A stretch of DNA of 64,000 bases, from the NCBI RefSeq assembly GCF_014698835.1, contig NZ_JACJTU010000004.1, positions 62,001 to 126,000 on the forward strand. Direction: 5' to 3'. The notes beneath the pieces were generated by a model. That model saw only the letters and a list, made by a program, of their open reading frames with translations, was not told the origin of the DNA and did no database searches. This document shows positions 52,791 to 60,185 of this stretch, piece after piece; position 1 is the stretch's first letter; each line of letters opens with the position of its first letter. A program made the position numbers and the translations under genes. This stretch comes from Nostoc paludosum FACHB-159. Lineage in GTDB: Bacteria > Cyanobacteriota > Cyanobacteriia > Cyanobacteriales > Nostocaceae.

Positions 52791-53992
52791 GTTTGAATTG
52801 GATAGTGCCAGCAGAACGCATACAAAAACTGCCGCCTTATGTATTTGCCCGTTTAGACGAACTAAAAGCTAAAGCACGGGAACAAGGGTTAGATTTAATT
52901 GATTTGGGGATGGGAAACCCCGATGGTGCGACACCACAACCAGTCGTAGAAGCCGCCATCGCTGCTTTGCAAAATCCCGCCAATCACGGTTATCCTCCCT
53001 TTGAAGGCACTGCGAGTTTCCGGCGAGCGATTACTAATTGGTATCGTCGGCGTTATGATGTGATTCTCGATCCTGATAGTGAAGCTTTACCGCTACTCGG
53101 TTCTAAAGAAGGATTAGCACATTTAGCGATCGCTTACATCAACCCAGGCGATGTAGTTCTGGTTCCTTCTCCCGCTTATCCCGCCCACTTTCGCGGCCCC
53201 GTAATTGCTGGCGGTCAAGTTCATAGCTTGATTCTCAAACCGGAAAATGACTGGTTAATTGATTTAGCTGCCATTCCTGATGAGGTTGCCCGAAAAGCCA
53301 AAATCCTCTATTTCAACTATCCCAGCAATCCCACCGCCGCCACCGCCCCCCGCGAATTCTTTGAAGAAATCGTCGCCTTCGCCCGCAAATATGAAATTTT
53401 GCTGGTACACGATCTGTGTTACGCCGAGTTAGCGTTTGATGGTTATCAACCCACTAGCTTGTTAGAAATTCCCGGCGCGAAGGAAATTGGTGTGGAATTT
53501 CACACTTTATCCAAAACTTACAATATGGCTGGTTGGCGTGTCGGGTTTGTGGTGGGTAACCGCCATGTAATTCAAGGTTTGCGGACGCTAAAAACTAACT
53601 TGGATTACGGCATTTTTGCCGCCTTGCAAACAGCTGCCGAAACCGCTTTGCAACTACCAGATGTGTATTTGCATGAGGTACAACAACGCTACCGCACCCG
53701 CCGCGATTTCCTGATTGAAGGATTAGGACAGTTGGGTTGGGATATTCCTAAAACCAAAGCGACGATGTATCTGTGGGTGAAATGTCCTGTGGGCATGGGT
53801 TCCACAGATTTTGCCTTGAATGTGTTGCAGCAAACTGGCGTTGTGGTTACTCCTGGTAACGCCTTTGGGGTTGCGGGTGAAGGATATGTGAGAATTAGTT
53901 TGATTGCAGATTGCGATCGCTTGGGTGAAGCTTTACATCGCTTTAAGCAAGCAGGCATTCGCTATCAACCTGAAGCTGTAGTCTCTGCTTAA
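52787..53992 (+). CDS. class I/II PLP aminotransferase
   Basis: A 401-residue aminotransferase. The PLP Lys lies in LSKTYNMAGWRVGF (about 240-253), preceded by NYPSNPTAATAPREFFEEIV and VHDLCYAELAFDG with the cofactor Asp/Tyr. The family resembles LL-diaminopimelate or aspartate/alanine aminotransferase in cyanobacteria. It is translationally coupled (4-base ATGA overlap) to the iron alcohol dehydrogenase gene upstream, so both probably serve one pathway. The substrate is unknown. Length and C-terminal GYVRISLIADCDRLGEAL are standard. Confidence 0.85.
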   Translation: MSLNWIVPAERIQKLPPYVFARLDELKAKAREQGLDLIDLGMGNPDGATPQPVVEAAIAALQNPANHGYPPFEGTASFRRAITNWYRRRYDVILDPDSEALPLLGSKEGLAHLAIAYINPGDVVLVPSPAYPAHFRGPVIAGGQVHSLILKPENDWLIDLAAIPDEVARKAKILYFNYPSNPTAATAPREFFEEIVAFARKYEILLVHDLCYAELAFDGYQPTSLLEIPGAKEIGVEFHTLSKTYNMAGWRVGFVVGNRHVIQGLRTLKTNLDYGIFAALQTAAETALQLPDVYLHEVQQRYRTRRDFLIEGLGQLGWDIPKTKATMYLWVKCPVGMGSTDFALNVLQQTGVVVTPGNAFGVAGEGYVRISLIADCDRLGEALHRFKQAGIRYQPEAVVSA

Positions 53993-54314
53993 AAAGCGAT
54001 CGCCGATCTCGTTATTTGATTAGATGATGTTTGATATCATCAGGACTCGATGGTCACTTCCTAAGTTAGTTGGCTGCTGACGGTTAACTGTCAACAGTCA
54101 ACACGAAAAAACGTCCAAGTTAAATGCAAAGGCAGCTTATTATTTTTTTGCCTGAAGTCCGATAACACGGCTATCTGCTAGTGGTGGCTAAAACTCATAC
54201 CAATTCTACAAAATTCGGCAAAAGTGTAAACTAGGAAACTATTGCTGCATCTAAGTTTCTTAATTACGAATTACGTTAGCGTAGCGGGGCGTAGCCCATT
54301 ACGAATTGCTATTA
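53993..54314. other. intergenic region with STRR fragments
   Basis: A HIP1 octamer follows the aminotransferase stop. GGTTAACTGTCAACAGTCAAC repeats near 54080-54105 resemble those near 49503-49535. CGTAGCGGGGCGTAGCC near 54282 belongs to the dispersed-repeat group. No gene. Confidence 0.5.
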
Positions 54315-54905
54315 CTACCCAATCTTAGGCAGAACATCCTCAAACAAAACCTGCAATAATTGGCTTCCCTGTGGACGACTCCAATCTTGAGCTAGTTCAG
54401 CTATTAAGGTATTAGTTGCTGTTAACACAACTCCTTCACGCTCCATTCTGCGTCTAGACATCTCCTCGGAAATATCGAAGGGTGAGCCAGAAGCATCCAT
54501 CACAGCTTGGACATTGTATCCTTCACGCCGGGCACTAATCGCTGGATAGACTAGGCAAACATCTGTTGTCACACCCGCCATGATGATGTTTTTGCGTTGA
54601 GTGTCTTCTACTGCTTGCTTAAAGTTAATATCTTCCCAAGCATTCACAAGACCAGCCCGTTTAATCCGCTTTTCAAAAGCTTCAGGTAAAATGCCCTCTA
54701 ACTCAGGCATCAGCGCACCTTGAACATTCTGTTCCTGACTGCTAGTAAGTACGATTGGAATATTGAGAATTTTTGCAGTTTTGGCTAAAGCGAGGGTATT
54801 TCGCTTCACAACCTCCAAGGGAATATTCTTAATTAATTGCATAGTTCCAACTTGGTGGTCGATTAAAAGCATGACTGAGTTATCAGATGTAAATTTATCG
54901 CTCAT
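54315..54905 (-). CDS. isochorismatase-family cysteine hydrolase
   Basis: A 196-residue cysteine hydrolase of the isochorismatase/YcaC type. The Asp-Lys-Cys triad is visible: Asp16 (VMLLIDHQVG), a Lys in FEKRIKRAGLVNAW (near 80), and Cys117 in AGVTTDVCLVYPA. The substrate (an amide, isochorismate, or unknown) cannot be assigned. The gene is the last of a three-gene minus-strand group behind the SDR and ABM genes, 59 bases from the ABM stop, and is likely part of the TetR-controlled operon. Confidence 0.85.
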   Translation of the reverse strand: MSDKFTSDNSVMLLIDHQVGTMQLIKNIPLEVVKRNTLALAKTAKILNIPIVLTSSQEQNVQGALMPELEGILPEAFEKRIKRAGLVNAWEDINFKQAVEDTQRKNIIMAGVTTDVCLVYPAISARREGYNVQAVMDASGSPFDISEEMSRRRMEREGVVLTATNTLIAELAQDWSRPQGSQLLQVLFEDVLPKIG

Positions 54906-54964
54906 CTTTTTTCCTTGAGAATTTTAAACAATACAAAACAAAATTTAAACACCTGTTATTCCAT

Positions 54965-55528
54965 TTAGGAATTTGGGTACAGCCATTTGTAGAACAATCG
55001 AGTTAACTGAGGCATTACAACATAAGTAAGCAGGCAAACAACAATCCCAATAATGATAATTTGCCCCAGTAATTCAGGAAGATAGGCAAGTAAAGATTTA
55101 AGGAAATATCTCACAGTTGATAGTGTCACAAAAACCGCTAACCAGGAGAGTAAAACCATCTTGTAACGTTTAGGAGGAAGCTTTGGCGGTTGTCTTGGCA
55201 AGACAAACCAAGTTTCTAAACCTGTGACAACTTGTACATTCTCTGATGTTTGAATCAGAGGCTTGGCTCGTTCAATCCACTCGTGACGCACATCTGAATC
55301 TAGCCATGCTTGGAGATTCTTTTGATTGTCAAAGTGAAGAACAATGATATATTCGGGGTGCAGATTTTTCTCAGGCCGTAAGATATTGACTCCTAAATGC
55401 CCATCAAATGTTTTCGCAACAGGAATAATTCCTCGCATCCATTCTTCATATCCTTCTTCTCGTCCCGGTTTGACTAAATGAGTAATTACAGCCGTGACGT
55501 GATGCTCAGTAAATTTAGGATCGTTCAT
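54965..55528 (-). CDS. antibiotic biosynthesis monooxygenase (ABM) domain membrane protein
   Basis: A 187-residue protein from ATG 55528. The N-terminal ABM-type ferredoxin-like domain (HHVTAVITHLVKPGREEGYEEW and FDGHLGVNILRPEKN) is followed by two hydrophobic segments (about 133-155 and 158-180), giving a membrane-anchored version. The reaction is unknown; such domains act on quinones, heme or polyketides, or bind without reaction. ATG 55528 is 4 bases after the SDR stop, so translation is coupled. The frame is open to 55552, but that would overlap the SDR coding end. Confidence 0.78.
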   Translation of the reverse strand: MNDPKFTEHHVTAVITHLVKPGREEGYEEWMRGIIPVAKTFDGHLGVNILRPEKNLHPEYIIVLHFDNQKNLQAWLDSDVRHEWIERAKPLIQTSENVQVVTGLETWFVLPRQPPKLPPKRYKMVLLSWLAVFVTLSTVRYFLKSLLAYLPELLGQIIIIGIVVCLLTYVVMPQLTRLFYKWLYPNS

Positions 55529-55532
55529 TGTT

Positions 55533-56324
55533 TTAAGGCATAAAAATGCCACCGTTTACAGGAAGGTAGGCTCCAGTAATAAACCTAGCCTGTTCGGATG
55601 CTAAAAGAAGCACAGCACCAGCAATATCTTCAGGCACACCGATTCTTCTTAGGGGAGTCATTTGAGCGATCGCATCTCTACGTTCTTGAGGAACAAATGC
55701 GGAGGCGTCTGTTATAGTCAAACCTGGAGATACAGCATTTACTCGGATGCCATGCGGCCCTAACTCAAAAGCTAAACTTTTGACTAAACCATCTAATGCT
55801 GACTTAGCTGTGCTATGAGCAGAAAACCCTTGACCTGCAAAACGGGAATATTCGGAACTCATGACAATGATGCAACCCCGTTTTTGTTCTATCATTGCCG
55901 GAGCGACTGCTTTTACTGGATGAAATGTAGATTTCACTTCACCCAACAGTTTTGCCTCAAAGTCCTCCCAACTGTACTCAGTAAATGGCGCGACTTTAAA
56001 GGAACCAGCCGCGTTTAATACAAGGGTGTCGATTGCCCCTAAGGCTTCCACCACCTGCTGCACCATAACTTCAACTTGGCGAGGGTCTTTGACATCGGCT
56101 TTCACAGCCACCGCCTTACCTCCTTCAGTAACAATCGCATCTACAACCGATTGGGCAGCCGCTTCATTGCTGTAATAGTTCACACCAACCGCCGCACCAT
56201 GCCTACCGAACAATTTCGCAATCTCCGCACCAATGCCCCGGCTAGCACCCGTTACTAAGGCAACTCGGTTGGTCATTAACTTTGTTGTTGCTAGGTCAGT
56301 TTCTACCTGAGACAGCTTATTCAT
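55533..56324 (-). CDS. short-chain dehydrogenase/reductase
   Basis: A 263-residue SDR. The cofactor motif TGASRGIGAEIAK is near 25-37, NAAG near 108-111, and the catalytic Ser-Tyr-Lys is carried by MSSEYSRFAGQGFSAHSTAKSAL; the Tyr position reads His (SAHSTAK) instead of the usual YxxxK, which deserves attention. The C-terminus GGIFMP is typical. ATG 56324 is used because the operator and promoter (56334-56383) lie immediately upstream; ATG 56276 is an alternative. It is the first gene of the TetR-divergent operon SDR-ABM-isochorismatase. Confidence 0.85.
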   Translation of the reverse strand: MNKLSQVETDLATTKLMTNRVALVTGASRGIGAEIAKLFGRHGAAVGVNYYSNEAAAQSVVDAIVTEGGKAVAVKADVKDPRQVEVMVQQVVEALGAIDTLVLNAAGSFKVAPFTEYSWEDFEAKLLGEVKSTFHPVKAVAPAMIEQKRGCIIVMSSEYSRFAGQGFSAHSTAKSALDGLVKSLAFELGPHGIRVNAVSPGLTITDASAFVPQERRDAIAQMTPLRRIGVPEDIAGAVLLLASEQARFITGAYLPVNGGIFMP

Positions 56325-56333
56325 AAAACAATA

Positions 56334-56359
56334 AAACTTACTTACTAGTAAGTAAGTTT
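56334..56359. promoter_or_regulatory. 26-bp perfect palindrome, probable TetR operator
   Basis: AAACTTACTTACT (56334-56346) followed by its exact reverse complement (56347-56359). On the minus strand TTGACA (56383-56378), a 17-base spacer and TAAACT (56360-56355) form a promoter whose -10 overlaps the palindrome. Repressor binding here would block the SDR operon. A related site lies at 56441-56464. Confidence 0.85.
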
Positions 56360-56377
56360 ATGATAGTTATAATTTTC

Positions 56378-56383
56378 TGTCAA
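56378..56383 (-). promoter_or_regulatory. -35 box of the SDR operon promoter
   Basis: A perfect TTGACA on the minus strand, 17 bases upstream of TAAACT (56360-56355). The predicted start of transcription is inside the palindrome at about 56348. Confidence 0.7.
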
Positions 56384-56440
56384 CAGGTAATGATGTAAAA
56401 AGTTGCCAATACTCTGTAATATAAGGGTTTTGATGAGCTA

Positions 56441-56464
56441 GACTAACTTACTAGTTAGTTAGTT
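56441..56464. promoter_or_regulatory. second, imperfect operator-like palindrome before tetR
   Basis: GACTAACTTA-CTAG-TTAGTTAGTT, 10-base arms around CTAG with a few mismatches, sharing the TTACTAGT(T/A)AGT core with the first palindrome. It ends 9 bases before the TetR ATG, so autorepression is likely. Confidence 0.7.
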
Positions 56465-56473
56465 TTAGTTTAT

Positions 56474-57142
56474 ATGCCTAGTTCTCAACCAGCAAAAAGT
56501 AAACGTTCATCATCGGTACACGATGCAGAAGCGACAAAGGCACGTATTTTGGATGCGGCGGAAAAGGAATTTGCGATCGCCGGATTAGCTGCTACTCGCA
56601 CGGAGACGATTGCAGCTCAGACAGGTGTCACGAAAACTATGATTTATTACTACTATCAAAATAAAGAAGCGTTATATCAGGAAGTTCTCAACCGAGCATT
56701 TATCAAGCCGCTTGATGAAATTGTACAGTTGGATTTAGAACAACTACCGCCCCAAGCAGCATTGGAGAGTTTCACTCAGTTGTTTCTAGAACAGACAGCG
56801 AAAAATCCCAATATTCCTTCAATTTTATTTCTAGAAGCCATTCAGAATCGAGGAAAGTACTATCCAAAGGAGTCGATAGAACAAATATATGGCAAGTTAA
56901 TTGCGATTTTGGAGCAAGGAATTGCAGAAGGTGTTTTTCGTCCTTTAGATCCGAGACACATGGCAGTCAATATTATCGGAACTTGTGTGTTCTACGTAGC
57001 AGCCTATGAAAATGTCAAGCATCTGTGGCCGGGAAAGCGAATGCTAAGTAAAGGTATGTTACACGAACATTCTCAAGAAGCATTAAATTTTGTTTTAGCA
57101 GGTGTACGCCCAGATTCAACAGAAGCCGGGAATCTCCCATAG
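56474..57142 (+). CDS. TetR/AcrR-family transcriptional regulator
   Basis: A 222-residue repressor. The DNA-binding domain (about residues 18-65) shows TKARILDAAEKEFAIAGLAATRTETIAAQTGVTKTMIYYYYQNKEALYQ, the classic TetR helix-turn-helix. The ligand domain is about 75-210. It is divergent from the SDR operon. Two related palindromes in the 149-base spacer (56334-56359 perfect, 56441-56464 imperfect) indicate that it represses both that operon and itself until a ligand, probably a toxic small molecule, binds. The ligand is unknown. ATG 56474. Confidence 0.93.
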   Translation: MPSSQPAKSKRSSSVHDAEATKARILDAAEKEFAIAGLAATRTETIAAQTGVTKTMIYYYYQNKEALYQEVLNRAFIKPLDEIVQLDLEQLPPQAALESFTQLFLEQTAKNPNIPSILFLEAIQNRGKYYPKESIEQIYGKLIAILEQGIAEGVFRPLDPRHMAVNIIGTCVFYVAAYENVKHLWPGKRMLSKGMLHEHSQEALNFVLAGVRPDSTEAGNLP

Positions 57143-57596
57143 AGATAATCGTAGGAACACAATTCCCTACCCAGGTAGTTCATATACCTGAAATAACTTG
57201 TAATTTAGGACTTATACCAATTTAATATGAAGACGCATATAAATACCCCACCCGCGCTAGCGCGCACCCTCCCCTTGCCAAGGGGAGGGTTGGGGAGGGG
57301 TAAAATTCTATGCAGCTTCACGAAGAATTGGTATTACGCAAAAATTTGTAAAAAGCTTAATTTATCGTAGACGCTTTGCGGCTTGCCGTTCGCCCTTGGC
57401 GTTCCCGAAGGGTAGGCTACCGCCTTCTCTACGAGAGGCTTCCGCCAACGCAAAGCATCTCGAAGAGAAGAACGCCAAGAAGCGTAGAGTGTGCGTAAGT
57501 CCTATAATTATTGTTTTCAATAATCCTGCTTGACATATCAACTTTTTTTGAAATAACATCAATACATCAACTTTTTTTGAAATGTAGGTTGTTGAT
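57143..57596. other. repeat-rich region upstream of the arsenic operon
   Basis: CTCCCCTTGCCAAGGGGAGG (57269-57288) is a palindromic repeat. 57365-57500 holds a long dispersed repeat (GACGCTTTGCGGCTTGCCGT, CTTCCGCCAACGCAAAGC and related). The two 18-bp ATCAACTTTTTTTGAAAT repeats at 57537-57554 and 57566-57583 are listed separately. No gene. Confidence 0.65.
57537..57583. promoter_or_regulatory. 18-bp direct repeat before the MIP-ArsI-ArsC operon
   Basis: ATCAACTTTTTTTGAAAT occurs exactly at 57537-57554 and 57566-57583, 29 bases apart start to start. It could be an operator for a metalloid-responsive repressor. TTGACA at 57530-57535 could be a -35 box. No ArsR gene is in the window. Confidence 0.6.
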
Positions 57597-58322
57597 ATGC
57601 CTGCAAGGGGCATAGAGTTAAGTTTGCAGATTTGGGTAACTAAATCGCTGGTGTCTTGCTGGCGGGAGGCTTTAGCAGAAGCAATAGGCACCTTTATTTT
57701 AGTGTTTGCGGGTACTGGTGCGGTGATGGTGAACTACCTTAGTCAAGGTGCAGTCACCCATATTGGTATCAGCTTTGTCTTTGGTGCCGTTGTTGCAGCG
57801 TTGATTTACTCATTAGGGCATATTAGCGATGCACACTTCAATCCAGCGGTAACGTTAGCGTTTTGGAGTAGTGGTTTTTTCTCGAAAAAGCGAGTTTTGC
57901 CGTATATTTTAGGGCAGTTGGTGGGGGCGATCGCGGCTTCAACTTTACTGCTACTTAGTTTGGGGCGAGTTGCTAATTTGGGGGCGACAATACCACTAAA
58001 CGGTAACTGGTTGCAATCGTTGGTGTTGGAATTTGTTCTCACTTTTATATTGATGTTTGTAATTCTGGGTTCCGGACTAGACCGACGCGCCCACATTGGG
58101 TTTGCGGGAATCGCGATTGGATTGACGGTGGGAATGGAAGCAGCATTTATGGGGCCGATTACGGGTGCAAGTATGAATCCGGCGCGTTCCTTTGGCCCGG
58201 CTTTGGTGGGAGGAATTTGGCAACATCATTGGGTTTATTGGGTTGCACCCATTTTAGGAGCGCAATTAGCAGTGATAGTATATCGACAGCTTTCTTATGG
58301 ATTTCGCGATTTCAAAGAATAA
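57597..58322 (+). CDS. MIP-family channel (aquaporin-type), possible metalloid channel
   Basis: A 241-residue channel with six spans and both NPA loops: HFNPAVT (NPA1) and SMNPARSFGP (NPA2). By hand alignment with E. coli AqpZ the selectivity filter reads Phe (H2), Ala (H5, where AqpZ has His174), Ala (LE1, where AqpZ has Thr183) and Arg, a wider and less polar constriction than a water-only pore. It is the first gene of an operon with an ArsI-type and an ArsC gene (12 bases to the next), as in aqpS-arsC loci where a channel lets arsenite leave. That function is inferred from context. ATG 57597; no strong ribosome binding site. Confidence 0.85.
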   Translation: MPARGIELSLQIWVTKSLVSCWREALAEAIGTFILVFAGTGAVMVNYLSQGAVTHIGISFVFGAVVAALIYSLGHISDAHFNPAVTLAFWSSGFFSKKRVLPYILGQLVGAIAASTLLLLSLGRVANLGATIPLNGNWLQSLVLEFVLTFILMFVILGSGLDRRAHIGFAGIAIGLTVGMEAAFMGPITGASMNPARSFGPALVGGIWQHHWVYWVAPILGAQLAVIVYRQLSYGFRDFKE

Positions 58323-58334
58323 AGGAGCAAATTT

Positions 58335-58769
58335 ATGACTATTTTGAAAACTCATGTAGCTTTAAATGTTACCAATATTGAAAAATCTGTGGCATTTTAT
58401 CGGGCAATGTTTGGTGTGGAGCCTATTAAGTATAAGGTTGACTACGCTAAGTTTGATATTGCTAATCCAGCGTTAAATTTAACTTTGAATTTAACTAATA
58501 ATGTGCAGTCTGGCGGTGCATTGTCTCATCTAGGAATACAAGTTGAAAGTACGCAAGAAGTACAAGCGGCTATACAGCGATTTACAGAAGCAGGATTGGC
58601 CTTATTTACTGAAGATAATACTGACTGTTGTTACGCTTTGCAAGATAAAGTTTGGGTAACAGATCCAGATGGCAATCGTTGGGAAGTGTTTGTGGTGAAA
58701 GTGGGAGATACAGCACCGGAAAAAAATGTGGCGGTGGGGCAAGGTGTGAGTAAGTCTTGTTGTGGGTAA
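58335..58769 (+). CDS. arsI: ArsI/CadI-family VOC metalloenzyme
   Basis: A 144-residue vicinal-oxygen-chelate protein of the ArsI/CadI type, which in other bacteria cleaves the carbon-arsenic bond of trivalent methyl- or aromatic arsenicals with Fe(II) and oxygen. The metal ligands His8 (KTHVALNV), His in LSHLGIQV and Glu in NRWEVFVV fit. The vicinal cysteine pair in NTDCCYALQDKVW (about 96-97) that binds trivalent arsenic is present, and a further SCC ends the protein. AGGAG lies 7 bases before ATG 58335. It is between the MIP channel and ArsC genes, which supports the call. ArsI versus CadI naming is uncertain. Confidence 0.85.
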   Translation: MTILKTHVALNVTNIEKSVAFYRAMFGVEPIKYKVDYAKFDIANPALNLTLNLTNNVQSGGALSHLGIQVESTQEVQAAIQRFTEAGLALFTEDNTDCCYALQDKVWVTDPDGNRWEVFVVKVGDTAPEKNVAVGQGVSKSCCG

Positions 58770-58778
58770 AGCAAGAAA

Positions 58779-58812
58779 AACGAACCGCAGAGGCACGGAG
58801 GACACAGAGAAA
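58779..58812. repeat. dispersed repeat in the arsI-arsC spacer
   Basis: AACCGCAGAGGCACGGAGGA then CACAGAGAA, related to AACCGCAAAGGACGCAAAGG at 21041. It separates two operon genes without a terminator. Confidence 0.7.
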
Positions 58813-58827
58813 TGGAGGGGAGAATTG

Positions 58828-59223
58828 ATGAAAAAGGTGATGTTTGTTTGTAAGAAAAATTCTCGGCGATCGCAAATGGCGGAAGGCTTTGCTCGGACGT
58901 TAGGAGCAGGGAAAATTTCTGTTAGTAGTTCGGGCTTGGAAGCAAGTCATGTAGACCCAAAAACTGTTGATATTATGTCAGAAATTGGCATTGATATTAG
59001 CAATCAAACCTCGAAGGCTTTAAGCGATTTTCAAGCTGAAGATTATGACGCTGTGATTTCATTATGTGGGTGTGGCGTTAACTTACCTGAAGCATGGGTG
59101 TTAAGAGATGTGTTTGAAGATTGGCAACTTGACGACCCAGAAGGACAATCAATTGAAGTTTTTCGCCGCGTTCGGGATGAAGTTAAAGAACGAGTTTTAA
59201 AGTTAATTGATTCCCTAAATTAA
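58828..59223 (+). CDS. arsC: arsenate reductase, low-molecular-weight phosphatase type
   Basis: A 131-residue reductase that converts arsenate to arsenite. The N-terminal P-loop MFVCKKNSRRSQMAEG has the nucleophilic Cys8 and the CX5R pattern. A second Cys pair, SLCGCGVNLP (about 80-89), supplies the resolving thiols, and WQLDDPEGQ holds the acid Asp-Pro. This group uses glutathione/glutaredoxin or thioredoxin. GGAGGGG (58814-58820) is 7 bases before ATG 58828; the open frame extends 66 bases upstream through a dispersed repeat. Last gene of the MIP-ArsI-ArsC operon. Confidence 0.92.
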   Translation: MKKVMFVCKKNSRRSQMAEGFARTLGAGKISVSSSGLEASHVDPKTVDIMSEIGIDISNQTSKALSDFQAEDYDAVISLCGCGVNLPEAWVLRDVFEDWQLDDPEGQSIEVFRRVRDEVKERVLKLIDSLN

Positions 59224-59253
59224 CTTTATCTGGCAAACAAATATCAGCAAAAT

Positions 59254-59276
59254 GAGACGTTGCAATGCAACGTCTC
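59254..59276. repeat. palindrome after arsC
   Basis: GAGACGTTGC AAT GCAACGTCTC, a perfect 10-bp stem; followed by TACATC, so part of the GTCTCTACA repeat group. It may help end the operon transcript, but no T run follows. Confidence 0.75.
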
Positions 59277-59472
59277 TACATCTATTGTAATTTGGGAATA
59301 ATGCAGGGGCTAGCATCTCTGCATTATTCTCAACTGCAACGAAACAAACTGTTTCTGTTATTCCCAATGATTCAAAGCTTTTAAAGATTGCTGGAACGAT
59401 ACCAATTTGGAAAATGAATGGGATAGATTAACGCAAATCCAACATTCAAAATGGTATGAGTGAACCTATTGC

Positions 59473-59907
59473 TTATACAGCAGTTAGCAAGAAACTAATC
59501 CGTTGCTCAAAGTCTAGGTCGTTAATTTGCGCTCTCAACTCATTAGTATCACTTGGTAGCTGATAATCAGATGGTACTCCGATGATACTTCCATTTTCTA
59601 TTCCTTGTGCTAACAATAGCCAAACTACCAATCTAGAGTTAGGAATCAGTTGCTTATAGCCTCGACCGATATCATTTGCACCTGTAAGTAGGTCGCGTTG
59701 TGCTTGCAGTTGTTGTTCTTTAGACAAAGCTTGAATTTGGTCAAATATTGCTTTTCCGGGGACTTCTACACTTTCAGGAGGTGCTGGTTGTAGCTGGTCT
59801 TTAATATCTAGGTAACCAAACCAAAGTATGGCCAGTTGAGTATCTACATCAAAGCGTCGAAAAGTTTCTAAAGCTGGTCTTGTTTTTTCGTCAACTGTGT
59901 AAGTCAT
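59473..59907 (-). CDS. helical carotenoid protein (OCP N-terminal domain homologue)
   Basis: A 144-residue all-helical protein matching the N-terminal domain of orange carotenoid protein, without the C-terminal NTF2-like domain, so of the HCP (paralogue) type. The region [14 protein letters not shown] (about 28-41) keeps the Trp/Tyr that line the carotenoid tunnel in OCP, and [13 protein letters not shown] keeps a further Trp. It would bind a carotenoid and quench singlet oxygen or phycobilisome excitation; which of these depends on the clade. It ends at SFLLTAV, slightly short of the usual C-terminus of this domain. ATG 59907 gives [13 protein letters not shown]. Monocistronic. Confidence 0.85.
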   Translation of the reverse strand: MTYTVDEKTRPALETFRRFDVDTQLAILWFGYLDIKDQLQPAPPESVEVPGKAIFDQIQALSKEQQLQAQRDLLTGANDIGRGYKQLIPNSRLVVWLLLAQGIENGSIIGVPSDYQLPSDTNELRAQINDLDFEQRISFLLTAV

Positions 59908-60185
59908 AGAAAACTCCAAAGAAGTTAAAGTTACTCTCGATTGCTCAAGTGATTGAGAAAACTTAATCTCAATACTTCATTAAACTTAACGAATTAATCG
60001 ATATGAATATCTCTACTTATGGTATGAATAGCATTCACTACACAAGACAGATCGTAGATACCTCAAATTGCTACTTACCAAAATGCTCTCTTCAAAGTAT
60101 AGGTTTGTAAAACTTGTATCTGCAAGCACAAACCTCATCTTTGCCTGTTACCTATTTCCTGTTCCCTCTCCGGAAGGCAGTTGAA

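Noticed and set aside
57362..57691. 109-codon minus ORF at the arsenic operon start
   Set aside because: Antisense to the MIP gene and derived largely from a dispersed repeat.
58602..58875. Antisense ORFs over arsI/arsC
   Set aside because: Antisense to strongly supported genes, no start signals.
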